NCBI GenBank assembly: GCA_050084515.1
Contig: CM114274.1
Coordinates: 14,880,001 to 14,944,000 of the forward strand
Reading direction: 5' to 3'
Length of the DNA: 64,000 nucleotides
Source: Blasia pusilla
Lineage: Eukaryota; Marchantiophyta; Marchantiopsida; Blasiales
Each line of letters opens with the position of its first letter. The first letter of the stretch is position 1. Below, piece by piece: positions 1-12,129 of the stretch. The position numbers were made by a program, and so were the translations under genes. The notes beneath the pieces were generated by a model. The model worked only from the letters and a program-made list of their open reading frames with translations, searched no databases and was not told the DNA's origin.

Positions 1-1212
1 GTGTCTGATAATCAATTGAGCGGAGAAATCCCTACGGAGATCGGCAATCTCACCCGGTTGACGACGCTGAACTTCTCTCGCAACAGTCTCGTAGGCCCAC
101 TTCCTGCTTCTCTGGGCCAGTGCGTAAATCTGGAAGTGCTGGATGTGTCGGAGAATCAGATAACGGGATCTATACCCCCTGAGTGGGGCGCTTTGGCCCA
201 GCTCAAGAATCTGTCTCTCGGTGACAATCACATCGTCGGGGAAATTCCTTCCGAGTTTGGAAATCTGAAGAGCTTAGAGTCCCTAAATTTGAGTGGGAAC
301 AATATTAGCGGTGCGATTCCCGAGTCGTTGGGGAACTGCACCAATCTTCGAGAGCTTGATTTGTCCTCCAACCAGATCACAGGACCCATTCCTCAGTCTC
401 TGGGGAGCTTGAGCAATTTGGAGAGTCTAGACATAAGTGGTGGTGCCCGGCTCTCCGGCCCCATTCCTGAATCTTTGGGCAATCTGGCCCACCTTCACTC
501 GCTGAATCTCTCCGGCAGCGGTGTGAATGGGCCTATTCCCCAATCGTTCGCGGGCCACAATTTCACGAGCATTGATCTCAGCGACAACTCCCTCGAGGGC
601 GGCATCCCTGCCGGTTTGGGGCAGGACGGATCTCTGGTGACGTTGATTCTGAGCGGCAATCATTTGGACGGCACCATTCCCCTCAGTCTCAAGAGCTGCC
701 AGAAGCTCGAGGTCCTGGACCTCTCCAACAACAGCATTGGCGGAAACATCCCTGGCGAGGTTCTTGCCAACCTCTCCAGCTTGTTAATTCTGGACCTGTC
801 CCACAACCATCTCAATGGATCCATACCCAAGCAGGTGGGCAAGCTCGGAAACGTCGAGGTGATCGATCTTTCCTACAACAACTTGGATGGTGCCATCCCC
901 GCGGAGATGGGCTCGTGCTCGAACCTCATTCAACTGGACCTGTCCAACAACAAATTGGAGGGTGCGGTTCCAACTAATGGCGTCCTGGGGAACTTCAGTA
1001 TGACCTCTTACCAGGAGAACCCGGATCTGTGCGGTCCCGTCGTGGGCAGGCGTTGCAAGGATAACTGCAAGGGTCTGCACTGCCGGTGGGCGCGCATTCT
1101 GCTCATCGTCATGCTCGTGGCGTTTGCTCTGTTGTCCGGTCTTTGCCTCATCTTCTGCTGCTGCAGACGTTGCAATCTATGCGGCGGGAGGGATGCCAAC
1201 AAGAATACGTGA
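1..1212 (+). CDS. LRR receptor-like protein without kinase, 3' part
   Basis: The reading frame is open from the window edge, so the true start lies upstream; the first codon is GTG inside an LRR, not a start. About 14 plant-type leucine-rich repeats of roughly 24 residues (LxxLxLSxNxLxGxIP) cover residues 1-335. A C-terminal cap with NPDLCG and paired cysteines follows (about 340-362), then one membrane segment (about 367-388) and a 15-residue tail with a Cys cluster (CCCRRCNLC) before TGA at 1210. Extracellular LRR plus one TM and no kinase domain is the layout of receptor-like proteins, which usually signal through partner kinases; ligand and partner are unknown. The tail cysteines next to the membrane could be palmitoylated (inference). 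No stop or frameshift is visible. A truncated LRR kinase is less likely because the stop is clean. Confidence 0.85.
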   Translation: MSDNQLSGEIPTEIGNLTRLTTLNFSRNSLVGPLPASLGQCVNLEVLDVSENQITGSIPPEWGALAQLKNLSLGDNHIVGEIPSEFGNLKSLESLNLSGNNISGAIPESLGNCTNLRELDLSSNQITGPIPQSLGSLSNLESLDISGGARLSGPIPESLGNLAHLHSLNLSGSGVNGPIPQSFAGHNFTSIDLSDNSLEGGIPAGLGQDGSLVTLILSGNHLDGTIPLSLKSCQKLEVLDLSNNSIGGNIPGEVLANLSSLLILDLSHNHLNGSIPKQVGKLGNVEVIDLSYNNLDGAIPAEMGSCSNLIQLDLSNNKLEGAVPTNGVLGNFSMTSYQENPDLCGPVVGRRCKDNCKGLHCRWARILLIVMLVAFALLSGLCLIFCCCRRCNLCGGRDANKNT

Positions 1213-3404
1213 TCGTCGTGAGACTTACCCTCAACTGAAATCCTCATCTCTCTCCTAGGTGGGCTCTTTAAGCTATATGCAGCTGCGACAAGTTGGCTGT
1301 GGCTGACGAGATACGCTAAAAAATCGTAACCAAACGAGGTGGACGGGATTAAAGCCGTGGACAGGTCGCCATAGCTCCTCGAGCTGCCACCAGCAGGAGC
1401 TCTATTTGTTGGGCGTACGTTTGTTTAGTGCACATGCGTGCCTAGGGTTTAGGGTTCATGGGGTGAGTGCCGTGAAGTTCAGCTACCGATTCGGAAATCT
1501 GGCTCCTCGAGCTTTCACGAGCAGACATGTGTATAGGAGCGTCTGTTTGTTTCGTGCATGCCATGTCTGCCTTGGGGTTTAGGTTTGTGGCTGACCTCGC
1601 AGCGCTGTGCAGTAATGGAAATCCGTGCCTGTTCTTGAGATACACATGTAGGTGTGGATTGGGGTTAGACATATAGACTATCATTTATTCCGAGCGTGGG
1701 GACTAGATTTCAGCTGTGGTCCCGTACAGCGCGGCCTCATCTGGGTTCCCTCGATTATCCGAGTTGCCATCGCCCAAGGAAAGCAAAATTGGTGTGGGAG
1801 CTGATGATACCGCTCCGGATGCTGAGCATAAACATTGAGTAGGAATTGAGACGTCGTGTATTTCAGCGAGGTTGAATTGTCCGTGATTCGTCTTGCGGAT
1901 CCGAGGAGCGAATTAGGTTGGGTTGAAAGGACTCCGTAAAACTGGTGTTTTTTTCCTTTGAGATTGCCAGGGAGGGCTTGGCACTCTAGTGTACCGTAAT
2001 TTGTAGAAAAGTGAAGAGACTGAATTTCTGCAGTATCAGTCATCTTCTATGAAGGATCGTATGTGTACGGATCGGTCAGTGAGCTGTGAAAGTTTAGGTC
2101 TCTGATGTCGATGTTTCTTCATTTCTGGAAGGCGGCACTTCTCTATTGCGTCGGACCAGTGCGTTGGGTTTAGAACCTCTATATCAATCACCTCTACTGT
2201 CCGGTAATACCGTCGCAGCTCTGTCGTTCGTCGCGCTGCTCATTTCTAATCGGGTCACTCTAACCCGATCACGCGTCGCCTTAGGTCGTTTGTGAAATAG
2301 CTGAGTGTCTTGAGACCTTCAATTGAGAAAGGTATGTTTCTTAGACATCGCACGGGACTCGCTTTTGATCCCGAGATGCGCTGTAATAGGCAATGCTTCG
2401 TTGCTCTGCTTGATCGTGACAGTCTCTCTGGACTCGCATTCCTTCGACTGTTCCTGCAAATGCCTCTCTATTTGTGCTGTTGTTTGAGAGCGAGAATTTC
2501 CTCGCGCGGTCTCTTTTTCTTCAGTGCACATATATGTCTAAGCTCCGTTTGAACTCGCAACCGGTCTTACATTCCTACCTCCATACGCTGTAATTGCATG
2601 TCTCACTGTAACGCTGTAACCTCATTCCAGGGCTTCGAGCTCTGTAGTAGGATCCAGTCTGAAGGTTCTGCAATCGACTGTCACCGAAAATTAAATGCCT
2701 GCTCGCTTCCTGGAACAGCGAACTTGTGTCTCGGAGGTCAATTGATGCCGCAGGTGCCACGCGGTGCAGGGGTCTTGAAACGACGGAGGCAACGGTCACA
2801 GAGGGATCCGTCGCAGCTGCAGAGGCTCCAATTTCAGGAGCGTCAGCGTCACACAGGCTGACGAAAACGCGTCCGTAAACTCAAGTAAACGAGTGGCCAT
2901 AGCCTCGCGGGCTATTTATAACAAGTTTCACATTCTCTTCAAGTGAAAGAGGAGTTGTACATAACGGAGTCAGGGTACTTACCTTGATATTTATTATCTG
3001 CCACGACCGGTGTCACTCGTCCTTTCAGCATACTAATGACGAAGATATCATTCCCTGTTTTATCGTTATTCGGATGCTTGTGTCATCCCGTCATTCATAC
3101 CTTATTGCAAGTAAGTGTCGATTCCACGAAAACTTTTCTTGGAAACACGGGCACCAAGAAAACTCATACACTTAGTGCATCAGTAATACTTGGCTGATAA
3201 CCTCAACATTGCGACATATATACGAGTGTCAAGAGCGGTGCGTATGCGATGGGGTTGGGAAATGAAAGGCGCGTATATATTTCGCGGGTATACGGAGGGA
3301 GTCGAAATGTACATGAGGGGCATGTGCATTTCGGGTTGGAGGAAAAAAACCGTCAAAAGCATTTACTAGTAATAAAGTATGAGGCCCCATGAGTACGGGT
3401 TTTA
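1213..3404. other. Intergenic, moderate GC, no gene recognised
   Basis: Downstream of the LRR gene. Short open frames occur on both strands but show no domain, no compositional signal and mostly lack a convincing ATG. Two telomere-like words (agggtttaggg at about 1445 and ggggtttagg at about 1574) are too short to be a telomeric tract. Part of this stretch is presumably 3' UTR of the LRR gene. Confidence 0.5.
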
Positions 3405-3670
3405 CAGCGGAGGAAACCTTAACATATCTTGAGTAATACGGTGCTAGACAACAACATACAATCGGAGGTCGGAAACCTTAATAGATCTTGAGTAATACTG
3501 CGCTGGAGATCACCATGCAATCTGCTATGAGTACTGGAGGAGTTTGGAAATCTTAATAGATCTTGAGTAATACGATGCTAGAAAACAACATACAATCGAG
3601 GAGTTCGGAAACCTTAATAGAGCTTGAGTAATACTGCGCTCTGGAGAACACCATACAATCGGCTATGAAT
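3405..3670. repeat. Degenerate tandem repeat
   Basis: Four diverged copies of a unit containing ggaaacctta, atagatcttgagtaatac and acaacatacaatcg follow one another (near 3410, 3472, 3545 and 3608). Units alternate between two versions, one with gtgctagacaacaa and one with gcgctggagaacacc, so the higher-order period is about 135 bp. No coding potential is seen. Confidence 0.6.
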
Positions 3671-5028
3671 ACTAGGTGATACTGTTTTCTGTATCGTTCT
3701 AATAGGAGACTTTATATAAGCACGGGAGAACACCATACAATGTTTCTTAGACACCATAAAATTGTTATATATTTATGTCTGTTATGAAAACTAAAAGCCT
3801 TCACACGTGGCCTTCGCTGAGGTCATTAAGGTCACTGAGTGCATCATACTATTAAGCATCATATGTATACGAAATATGATGCATGAAATATGTATACGAA
3901 AAGACAAGATTATTGTCTGCGCGGGTTTAAATGAACTATCACTAATGACCAATAACTTTCACTATTGTGGAGTGATATATGAAATTAATTTCAAATAATT
4001 AAAATTAGAATACGAGATATGTAAAGAGGATTATAAAATATGTAAACTAATTATAAGCATATAAAATATTATATTTATGTGTATATTATATGGTTGATAT
4101 TAAGAATACCTATTTTTAAATTAAATTAAATTTATTTTTTATTTATGCTCAAAATTATGGGAGATAAATTTAACCCATTCGAGATTACATTACTACCCAT
4201 AATTAACTCCCGAATTTTTCAAGTGTCATTTTACATCAATTTTGAACGATCTTATTAATTAAGAAAACAACTGATATTATTGGTTTAGAAAACAAGTGAT
4301 CTTCACAGAAACAAGGAATTTTCCGAAAATGTTAAATCTCAAGAGAAAAGAAAATACACATCAAAAGGGTATTCTCCAATAATAACAAGGATTTCTTAAA
4401 ACTTTTAAATAAATTAAGCATAATATTTATTTTCTCAAATCTTTAAGCAGTAATAAGATTTCACTCTTTTAAATAATTTCATTCCCCAATTGAAATTTAA
4501 ATAAAGTCCTAAATATTAAAAAATTTAAAGAATCCTCCCCCTCTACTACTCCCACCAAAATAACATCCATTAACTAAATTATTCGTTAATCTTTATTAAT
4601 GAACTCATCTCCTTCTTCCATTCAAATCCACTAGTAACTCGGGATGAGACAAATAAGAATGAAAAAACTCACATATGGAGGATGATAGGGGGTTGAGATA
4701 ATTGGGAATGAAAAAACTCACATATGGAGGGTGATAATATGAAATTAGAGGACACACGATGAATAAAGTTTAATGTTAAAAAATATGACAAAAAAAAGAA
4801 AAATCAAATTTTTTTATAATACATCTAACTTGGTTCAAGAAAATTTTTGATATATTTTCTTTTATTGATTTTGGAAAAATAATTTATTCCTTTTCCAATC
4901 CCCTTCTTTCAATAAATAAAATAAGATCACTAATTTTGATGATTTTTCTCCCAAAAGAAGGATTAAATTTTCCCCCCAATCTAACTTGAAAGTTAAAAAT
5001 AGTATAACTTTTATTCTATTCTATTATT
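3671..5028. other. AT-rich intergenic DNA
   Basis: Strongly AT-rich with stops in every frame and no recognisable gene or element ends. It looks like old, decayed repeat sequence. Confidence 0.5.
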
Positions 5029-5113
5029 AAGGATAATAGAACACTAATGGGACAAAGTTATTCTTCCTTTATTTTGAAGAATAACTTTGTCCCATTAGTG
5101 TTCTATTATCCTT
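5029..5113. repeat. Perfect 37-bp inverted repeat (snap-back)
   Basis: The left arm 5029-5065 and right arm 5077-5113 are exact reverse complements over 37 bp, separated by an 11-bp loop (cctttattttg). The arms begin aaggataatagaac and end gttctattatcctt. Pairing stops at once outside the arms. The surrounding AT-rich DNA is heavily decayed, so exact arms suggest a recent origin. A transcript would form a 37-bp hairpin. Confidence 0.9.
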
Positions 5114-5954
5114 TTCATTTTTCCCAAAATAAAGATTAATTTTCTTTCAAACTAAACTTTAAATTTTGTTTGCATGAACCTTGGAAAAGTAATTTTAAAT
5201 TTTCAAATGAGGAAAGAAAAATAAAACTTGAAAGAGACTTTAGAAGATTTCATAGAGGAAGACGTTTGAATTTTAGTTAATTAAAATTAAATAATTATTA
5301 TTAAGACCTTACCCATTCTTGTTTTCTGCTCAGTAGAATTTTTAAAAATTCAAGAATTCATGGAAAAATTTGATAGGGACCTTCAAAGTTTCTCTATAAG
5401 TAAAAAAAATTCACTCATTTTGATCCAAAGTTTGTCTCAAAATACTCGATTAAGAATTCCCTCATAATTAAAGTTAAAAAATAAACTAAATGACATATTT
5501 CTAATTTAATATGTAATTTCCCTTCCAAAATTAACTTGAAATTAATAGTTTTGGTTTTTTTCCTAAATTTTGAAAGGGCAATAGAAAATTGAAAAATTAA
5601 TTGATAATGAAAAAGAGGTAAATTTTTTTTGAGAGTTTATTTTTTTAAATTTAAGTTTATTTTTAAACAAAAATTAATAATTATTAAGTAACCTCTTTTC
5701 TATTCAAATCTTAGCTTTGTATAGGGAAAATTAAAGAATAATTTAGAAATTGACAAGCTTCACACGTGGCATTCAATGGGATCCTCTTGCCCAAGGCTAA
5801 CGCCTTTAATAGTATGATTTTCTTTTCTCAAAATATCAATTTTGAATTAAAGGAAAATTAATAAACTTGTTCTGATTTTTTTCTTATTATCCCCTTATTT
5901 TGTCTTATTATGCATATAGGATTTCCAATAATAATATACATATAAAAAATTTGC
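5114..5954. other. AT-rich intergenic DNA
   Basis: No gene, repeat boundary or RNA signature recognised. Confidence 0.45.
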
Positions 5955-6315
5955 ATGTGTATATGTGTTAGAGCATCTTATGGCCATGGTTGCACAAAAA
6001 TTGACAAGTACGTCTTTGGGACGGACAAGTTTGGACATGTCCGCGGAGATGGATTGCAAAATGTAGGGTTCACACTTATAATTTATGGTGGAGGGCCGGG
6101 CTGGGCAATAAGGAGGGAGGGAATTGAGGTGGGAGGAGGAAGAAACGAGAAAGTGCCGATCATGAAGGCAAATGTGGGGAAATGATAAAGAAGGGGAAGA
6201 TCGGATCCACTCGGACAAGTCCTTCTATAAGACGAACGTAAGTCCACCGACATGGATATGTCCACAGTCACAAGCTTTGTACATATGCAACCTTGCTTAT
6301 GGGAGTAACATCTTA
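5955..6315 (-). repeat. MITE-like dispersed repeat, copy 1
   Basis: The reverse complement shares ordered blocks with 40,505-40,835: gcaaggttgcat, tgtggacat.tccatg, gaaggacttgtcc and ccttctttctgctt-like blocks. The outer part is partly self-complementary: atggccatggttgcac near 5,980 faces gcaaccttgcttatg near 6,290. Size (about 350 bp), two copies in opposite orientation and near-inverted ends suggest a non-autonomous DNA element. No target duplication was identified. Confidence 0.5.
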
Positions 6316-7839
6316 TGCATTCCAATCGAGAACGATTTATGGGGTATAGCATCTTACAGACGCTTATAATCTTATTAAAAAAATGTGAAATTTTAATCAT
6401 TAGTCTATGAAAGATTAGTCATTTACAAAATAATTAAAATAATAAAATTTTGATTTATTTTTATCGCTTACCTAACCAATATAATCGTACCTTCAATTCA
6501 ATGCCATCATTTAGCAAGAAGGAATTTTAACTCATATCATCAATTAAATGGAAAATGCATTGGCTTACATAACCTTTGTTTTTGTGAATTCTCTTAGGCA
6601 ACTATACCGATTTTCAATTTTTACTATTTGATGAAATATAGTTCTAAGATGATCTTGTTAAATAATTTGTGCATGAATTTTAATCTTTAATTTTTGATAT
6701 CTTGTATCATTTCCTTAGAAAATAAATCCACATACTTCTACTCCGTAGATCAAGATTTTGATATATTTAAAAAAGATCTCATGATTTTATTTAAAAAAAA
6801 GAAGAAACATATATCAAGAATAATGCAATTGAGCTCACTATCAATTTTTTAGAAAATGAATTTATTTTTATAATTTTTGAAATACTAGATTTTTTAATAA
6901 GTATACAACTTTCATTTTTTATAATCTACAAGTTAATTTTAATTTGAATGAATTAGATATTTCCATTATTATTCTTCTTTTATTTTAAAAATAAATTCAT
7001 TCTCCAGATATTTTAAGTTTTAATTCTGGATATCTGATTTTATTTCTTAAAAGATTATTTTCTTCCTTATTTTTCCATAGAAGCCCTCATCCATTTTGAA
7101 CAAAATTTGATTTTCAATGTGAGTTTAGACAAAAAATTTCATAAGAGTTGATCCAATATTTTTTTCCAATAATTACATGGCTTCTAAATTTTGCATAAAC
7201 CATGAAACATGTAATTTTCTTCTGAATGGTTCAATTATTCACAAAAAATAATTAAGGTCATTCCAAAAATTATTTTTCATCTTTTTATTGTGTTTAAAAA
7301 AAAATCCAGTTGCTCCTTGTCATCTATAAAGGCCCTCACTTATTTTCTAAAATAAATCTAATCATAAATATTAATTTTAGAATAAATTTTATCCAAAAAT
7401 TAGGCATAACATGTTTATTAATGTATTGAATGTGTTAGCTTCTTACATGTGCGAGTGCATGGGGAAGTGGTGGCATGCCTAATCTTGCTTTGGTGAGGGT
7501 AATTTGTGTTTGAATCCTATGCCCTTCAAGTTTTGATACTAGATAGGGTAAAGATAAATGAATAAAGTGTGAAAGGACAAATGGAATATAACCAGATGAG
7601 AAGCAAACAAATATGTTTTATTGATATGTCATAGTCATATATTAATGACTATATAGCTCTAATCACTATCAATAAATGACTTGGTTTGTCTGGTTGTATG
7701 TGTTATCAATCATAATGAGTCATTTAGTATCATTAATGACTCAATATAGTCGTATATCAAACTTATGAATTAAAAGATTTTCTTCAAATATCTCCTCTCC
7801 TAGTTCCCTCCTCGTGATAGATATCGATAAATATATTTT
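6316..7839. other. AT-rich intergenic DNA
   Basis: Very AT-rich, stops in all frames, nothing recognised. Confidence 0.45.
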
Positions 7840-8275
7840 TACACAACTCTTTCACTTATTACACTCCCTACACTTCTTGCCAATCTCTCTCTCTCTCTCT
7901 TATCCCTCTCCATCCTGCTCATCATAATCTAGTTCTACTATGACTGAATTCTAGTGCGTTGTCCTACTCACATACCTCATCTATCAATGAACCCTTGCTT
8001 CAACTCTCATCTTTTCTATCCTTCTCTTCTCCTCCTCTTTCCCCAATTTACTTACCCCCACATCATTGTCCATCACTTCATGCATCTGCTACCTCCTCAT
8101 CACCAAACATTCAAATTTCTCCCCCATTAGAAAGATCACTGCATGAGCCCATAGATTTCAATGTTTGGTTTCTACTATTATTCTTTCCCAATAGGTTTTA
8201 GTTCTCCCTCCGATAGGAAATGCAACATATCATTGAGAAACCTCCTTGACATTCATAGGTAATTTTTGTATCTTA
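7840..8275 (+). repeat. Dispersed repeat, copy 1 (pairs with 40.09-40.34 kb)
   Basis: Shares ordered blocks with 40,090-40,345: cacttcttgcc, cttatccctctcc, cataatct, atgaacccttg and, at the end, caacatatcattg-aaacctcc. This copy carries about 170 bp of extra sequence between the last two blocks. It also contains a (CT)n microsatellite near 7,885-7,901. The element type is unknown. Confidence 0.45.
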
Positions 8276-8597
8276 GAAGTCGTACCTTAACGAGAGTTTG
8301 GTCGCAAAATTACTGCACTCTTTTTGTATCTTTGTCAGTCTAGCACTCACAACCAACTCGCAATCATGAGAATTTGATTCATAGTTAGTGACTTTGATCC
8401 CATTTTCTTATACTCGTAGTCTAGTATTAGCTTGTAATGGGCTTGGAATAAACTCGAGACATTTTTGCAGCATTATGGTTAAAATGCAAGCCAAATGCAA
8501 GTCTGACATGCGAGCAACTTATAAAAATACTTGTTAATACTTAAACCCTAATGTACCACACATGCAAGGTTTCACTGGATCTATGGAAGGTCCAATA

Positions 8598-9090
8598 TGT
8601 CACATCTTATTTTGACATAAGTAGAGTTCTATCGCGTCGACGACATAGAGAATCAACGGGCTGTTCGGGTGCAACTTCGTTTGGAGATGTCGGATGGGGT
8701 TGGTGACAGGTCCGTTGTGTCAGGAACGTTGTTTCTGGAGATTTTCCTATTTTGGTTTTAGTCCGTTAGGTGACTTGTTGACCAAGTCAACACTCACCCG
8801 ATAACATGTGCACGCATGTTAACGTTGGGAGGGCTATTTTTGGGCAAAGAGCCTTTTGGCTCTTCCCATGGATATAAGAGTGAGGAAGATGGCTTTCCCA
8901 AGCCATCTTCCTCATGTTGAGCCTTTGGAGCGCCTCTCTTGCATAGACGTGTGTGGGTGTGTAGGAGTTAGGATCCTAGCGTCCGGATTCCCTCATTGCG
9001 GAGGGTGGATGTGGTTCAATATGCCGATGTAGATTCATGAGTGGAGTTTTAGGCCGGGTGAGCCATTTTTACTACTCTTGATGTTACATG
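8598..9090 (+). mobile_element. Ty3/gypsy solo LTR (MTase-gypsy family), 3' end truncated
   Basis: Begins tgtcacatct like the LTRs at 52,133 and 57,332. It shares the block tccgttgtgtcaggaacg, the block ggtgacttgttgacca, the hairpin agagcc-tttt-ggctct, a TATA-like gatataagag, the second hairpin gaagatggctt-tccc-aagccatcttc, and the downstream tagattcatgagtggagttttaggc block. It diverges from the full LTR after about 9,085, before the last 140 bp. No internal coding region flanks it, so it is a solo or broken LTR. Confidence 0.8.
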
Positions 9091-11290
9091 AGAAAGATGC
9101 AAGGGGGCAGGGATTGGGGCCCCTCACCATAGTCAGAGAATGCAGAGCACTTATTGCCCCCATCGTGTCCCCCCTGTGTCTCGGGTTCTAGTGATGGGTC
9201 CCCCAAACCCCTTCTCCCAATCGAGATCGCAATACCCTACATTTGCCCCACGGCTAGATTTTCTGGGTAACGGCGACGCTCTTGGCTGCTTGGGAACGCT
9301 CTCGGATATCCGAGGACAGATATCTGAGAGCCATGTGGATGGTATGTAGACGGTAGGGTTGATGGTATGGCATACATGTGCAATTTGAAATTCAAATTGC
9401 AGAGCTTATAAATCTAGCAAAGATCACAAGGCAAGAATTGAGTTGCCATAGAGAGGAGGTAGCCTTGAGCAAGATTCGTCATGCGGGAACTCTACCATCA
9501 GAGAGGACGGAGCTGCTGCTGATGATTTTGCAACAAAATTTTGGGATTTTGCAGTTGCTGATTTTGCAACGAATTTCCCAATGTGAAGGTGATCTCTACC
9601 TTGCCGGCCTTGCAAAATTTCAATGTGAAGATGACCTCTACCTTCCTGCCCCTACCTTCCTGGCCCTGCAGAATTTCAATCGGTCATCTTAGCTAACCAA
9701 GGCTGCACATCCTTGGAGATGGATGTGTTTATGAACGCATTCATCTCTGAGGGTTGTGATGCGTTGAATCCTCCGTTGTAGATATTTTCCCTCCAGTGCA
9801 CGATTACGTAACTTGCTATTCGGTTGGAAATGCAATTCTTTCTGTCACGAAGAGCTTACCTCACTGGTTTGGAAGGGGGATCGGATTGTCATTTTGAAAT
9901 CCGCAACATTGATAGTTGCAACCAGAGTGCTTTCAATCCGTAACGTATTGGGTTTGTTACGTCTCCGATCCTTTGAGATGGACGTGTTTATGAACACATT
10001 CAGCTCCGAAGCGTATGATGGGCCGGTTGGATGGGTCATTCGTCTATTGATTTTCGCATTTGTTCTGTAGGCTTATTAGATGATGCGAGCAGAGAATTAG
10101 GGGAGGTTTGTCCCATAGCTTTCGTGCTTGTTTTTGAAATCCGTAGAGCTGCACTACTGGAATGTCTTTTGTTTTCTACAATTGCGCTACACAACACTAG
10201 TGGCCAATTGGTTGCGGTCCTTTCGTGAATAGATGGGGAGTCACTTTTTGGTCGTCACTTTACGTGTATAAGTGCATTCAGTGCTGTATGGTACTCAATC
10301 ATGCAATGATTCAGCCTCTGATGCTTGATTATGTATGTGGTGGGTCGGTTGGTCTCTGTAGTTACATGCTTGTTGAAATCTTTCTATTTCAATTGATAAG
10401 TTCAGAATGTATCGTTGAGGTATATTAGATGGGTTTTGGTGCTGCATGTGACCATGTCACTCAGTGATTGGCCACTAGTGCCCGATTTTGAAAGTTGTGG
10501 CTCTTGTAGTTATTGTATTGCCAGAAGGCTTTTTGTGTATAGATCCTTTGATGGGCTTGTATACCCCTATTTTCCCTTCGGTTTTGCGTGTATCGTAAGA
10601 ATCAAGTGAGAATCACTATTGTGGTTCTTGCTACATTCTTAAAGATGTATTTATTTGCATGTCAGAGAAAGGTTATCTGGTTTGTAGGGTGGAGTGTGGG
10701 GTATCTTGATATCCGATGCCTTGTCAATTGCCATTGGGATGCTTCCCACCTCCAACGTTGGCATCTATTGGGTCTTAGGGGAGTGAAGGTAACTTCCATT
10801 GCATCTTTTTTTGTGTAGACAAAATCATCTAACCAATTTTTCTTGCACTCATTGACAGTATGTAGGTGTCTTATGAGCCGCATGGGATAATCTTATGTGG
10901 ATATGTGGGGCCTTATTTTGCAATCTTCACTTGCCAGAATACTTGTGAATTATACCCTGGGATCACATCAACAATACATGCTTATCACTGTTAAGGTGTC
11001 ATCCGTGTAGTTCCCTAAACTGAGTGGATATTGCATTTGAGAACCATGACATGGCTTGAATGCCTTCTTTATGTCCGTAAAGACTCTCATGGAAAATGTA
11101 ATTTACTAAAAGAGAATTGATTGAGAATTTTTTGGATAGTTGACAACTCTTCTTTGTACAATAGTTTTGATTATGTTTTTATTTGTTCTTTTGAGGTTTT
11201 GTTCGGAAGGTGTGATTTTGTTAGACTTGTAAAGATGCCTAATACTAAAACTTGCTCTTTCCTTTTGTGAATGAAGGGTATCGACTGAAT
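9091..11290. other. Intergenic with local duplication
   Basis: No recognisable gene. A block of about 33 bp (cctt-gagatgga.gtgtttatgaac followed by .cattca) occurs at about 9,712-9,745 and again at about 9,970-10,003, and tttgaaatccg words recur nearby, so the stretch looks partly built by local duplication. Open frames here are short and unsupported. Confidence 0.45.
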
Positions 11291-11291
11291 G

Positions 11292-11608
11292 TGTATGGCT
11301 TCAAGTCAATCAAATCAACAAAATTTGGCAACAAAGCCTCCCCATATCACTATTAGAAAAGCTAGATTGGAGGAAGAGTTAGAGGTGTAAAAATTTGAGC
11401 AAGTGGAAGCAGAGTTAAAGAAACTTGCAGAGGAAGTTAACAAGTTCTACAAAGAATGTGCAATTGATGAACTACCAAAGGAAGAGAGGGCTGAAGCTAT
11501 GGCATATTTTATGAACCCTTCAGTGGGAAGAAAAACTTGCTAAATACAAGAAGCAAAGCGACAAGGAGGAGGAAAGGTGGCGGAATATAAAGAATTGGTC
11601 ACCAAAAT
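11292..11608 (+). pseudogene. Broken coiled-coil ORF, likely mobile-element gene fragment
   Basis: A frame starting MASSQSNQQNLATKPP runs through a charged heptad-rich segment (LEEELEV, stop, then KFEQVEAELKKLAEEVNKF) and a conserved-looking stretch around KEERAEAMAYFMNP. A frameshift then leads to QWEEKLAKYKKQSDKEEERW before a stop. One internal TAA and one frameshift break it. The charged coiled-coil character resembles N-terminal parts of element-encoded proteins. I do not recognise the family. It lies at the left of the GCATTCC-rich region and may belong to the same unclassified element as the - strand exons at 16.1-18.7 kb (inference). Confidence 0.4.
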
Positions 11609-12129
11609 AAGGCGTGATGCATGCTTGTAGATTGCTGTCGGGTAGGATAGTAGATAGATATAGTATGCAGTAAAGGAACGAAAAGGACCTCTTTTTTAGA
11701 GAGAACAAAGTCTCTAATGTTCTCTATGGAAATACTTTCTTCGTATGTGGAAACACGTTTTATTTTGTGAAAAGAAAATAATTTTGGGTGAATCACTTTG
11801 ATGTTTGTTAAATTATGATCTTCACGACTTCATATGAGTAAATTATTTTTTGATTTAAATAAATTACAAACCTTAAAACCATCATCCCCAAGTGTTAAAA
11901 AAGAAATTCATAAAAATAAGGCATCGAAGGAAGAAATACTGCTATAGGTATATGGTAGCAAAACAAAGGCGTTCCAACTATCTTATAGGATATCTAGCGG
12001 CAGATGATCTGCTTCAAATATTACTTAGCAAATGGAAAGTTTATGCTTTAGCTAATGAAAATCCTTATACCATTCTTTTACCCAAACGAATAGAAAACAT
12101 GTATAAAATAAAGTGAATGGTTAATTGGA
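11609..12129. other. Possible exon remnants, unassigned
   Basis: A short open frame at about 11,892-12,116 (basic, RHRRKKYCYRYMVAKQRR) could be an exon remnant of the same unclassified element. No domain is recognisable and no splice pair is convincing. Confidence 0.25.

Noticed and set aside
427-1247. Several - strand ORFs of 60-98 codons opposite the LRR gene
   Set aside because: They are shadows of a repetitive coding sequence and lack any domain.
1445-1585. Interstitial telomere array
   Set aside because: Only one or two TTTAGGG units at each place, within chance for this sequence.
2310-2861. Short ORFs on both strands downstream of the LRR gene
   Set aside because: No domain, no codon signal, overlapping frames on both strands.
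9378-9692. 104-codon + strand ORF
   Set aside because: Composed of short internal repeats (ttttgcaac words). No domain, so likely chance.
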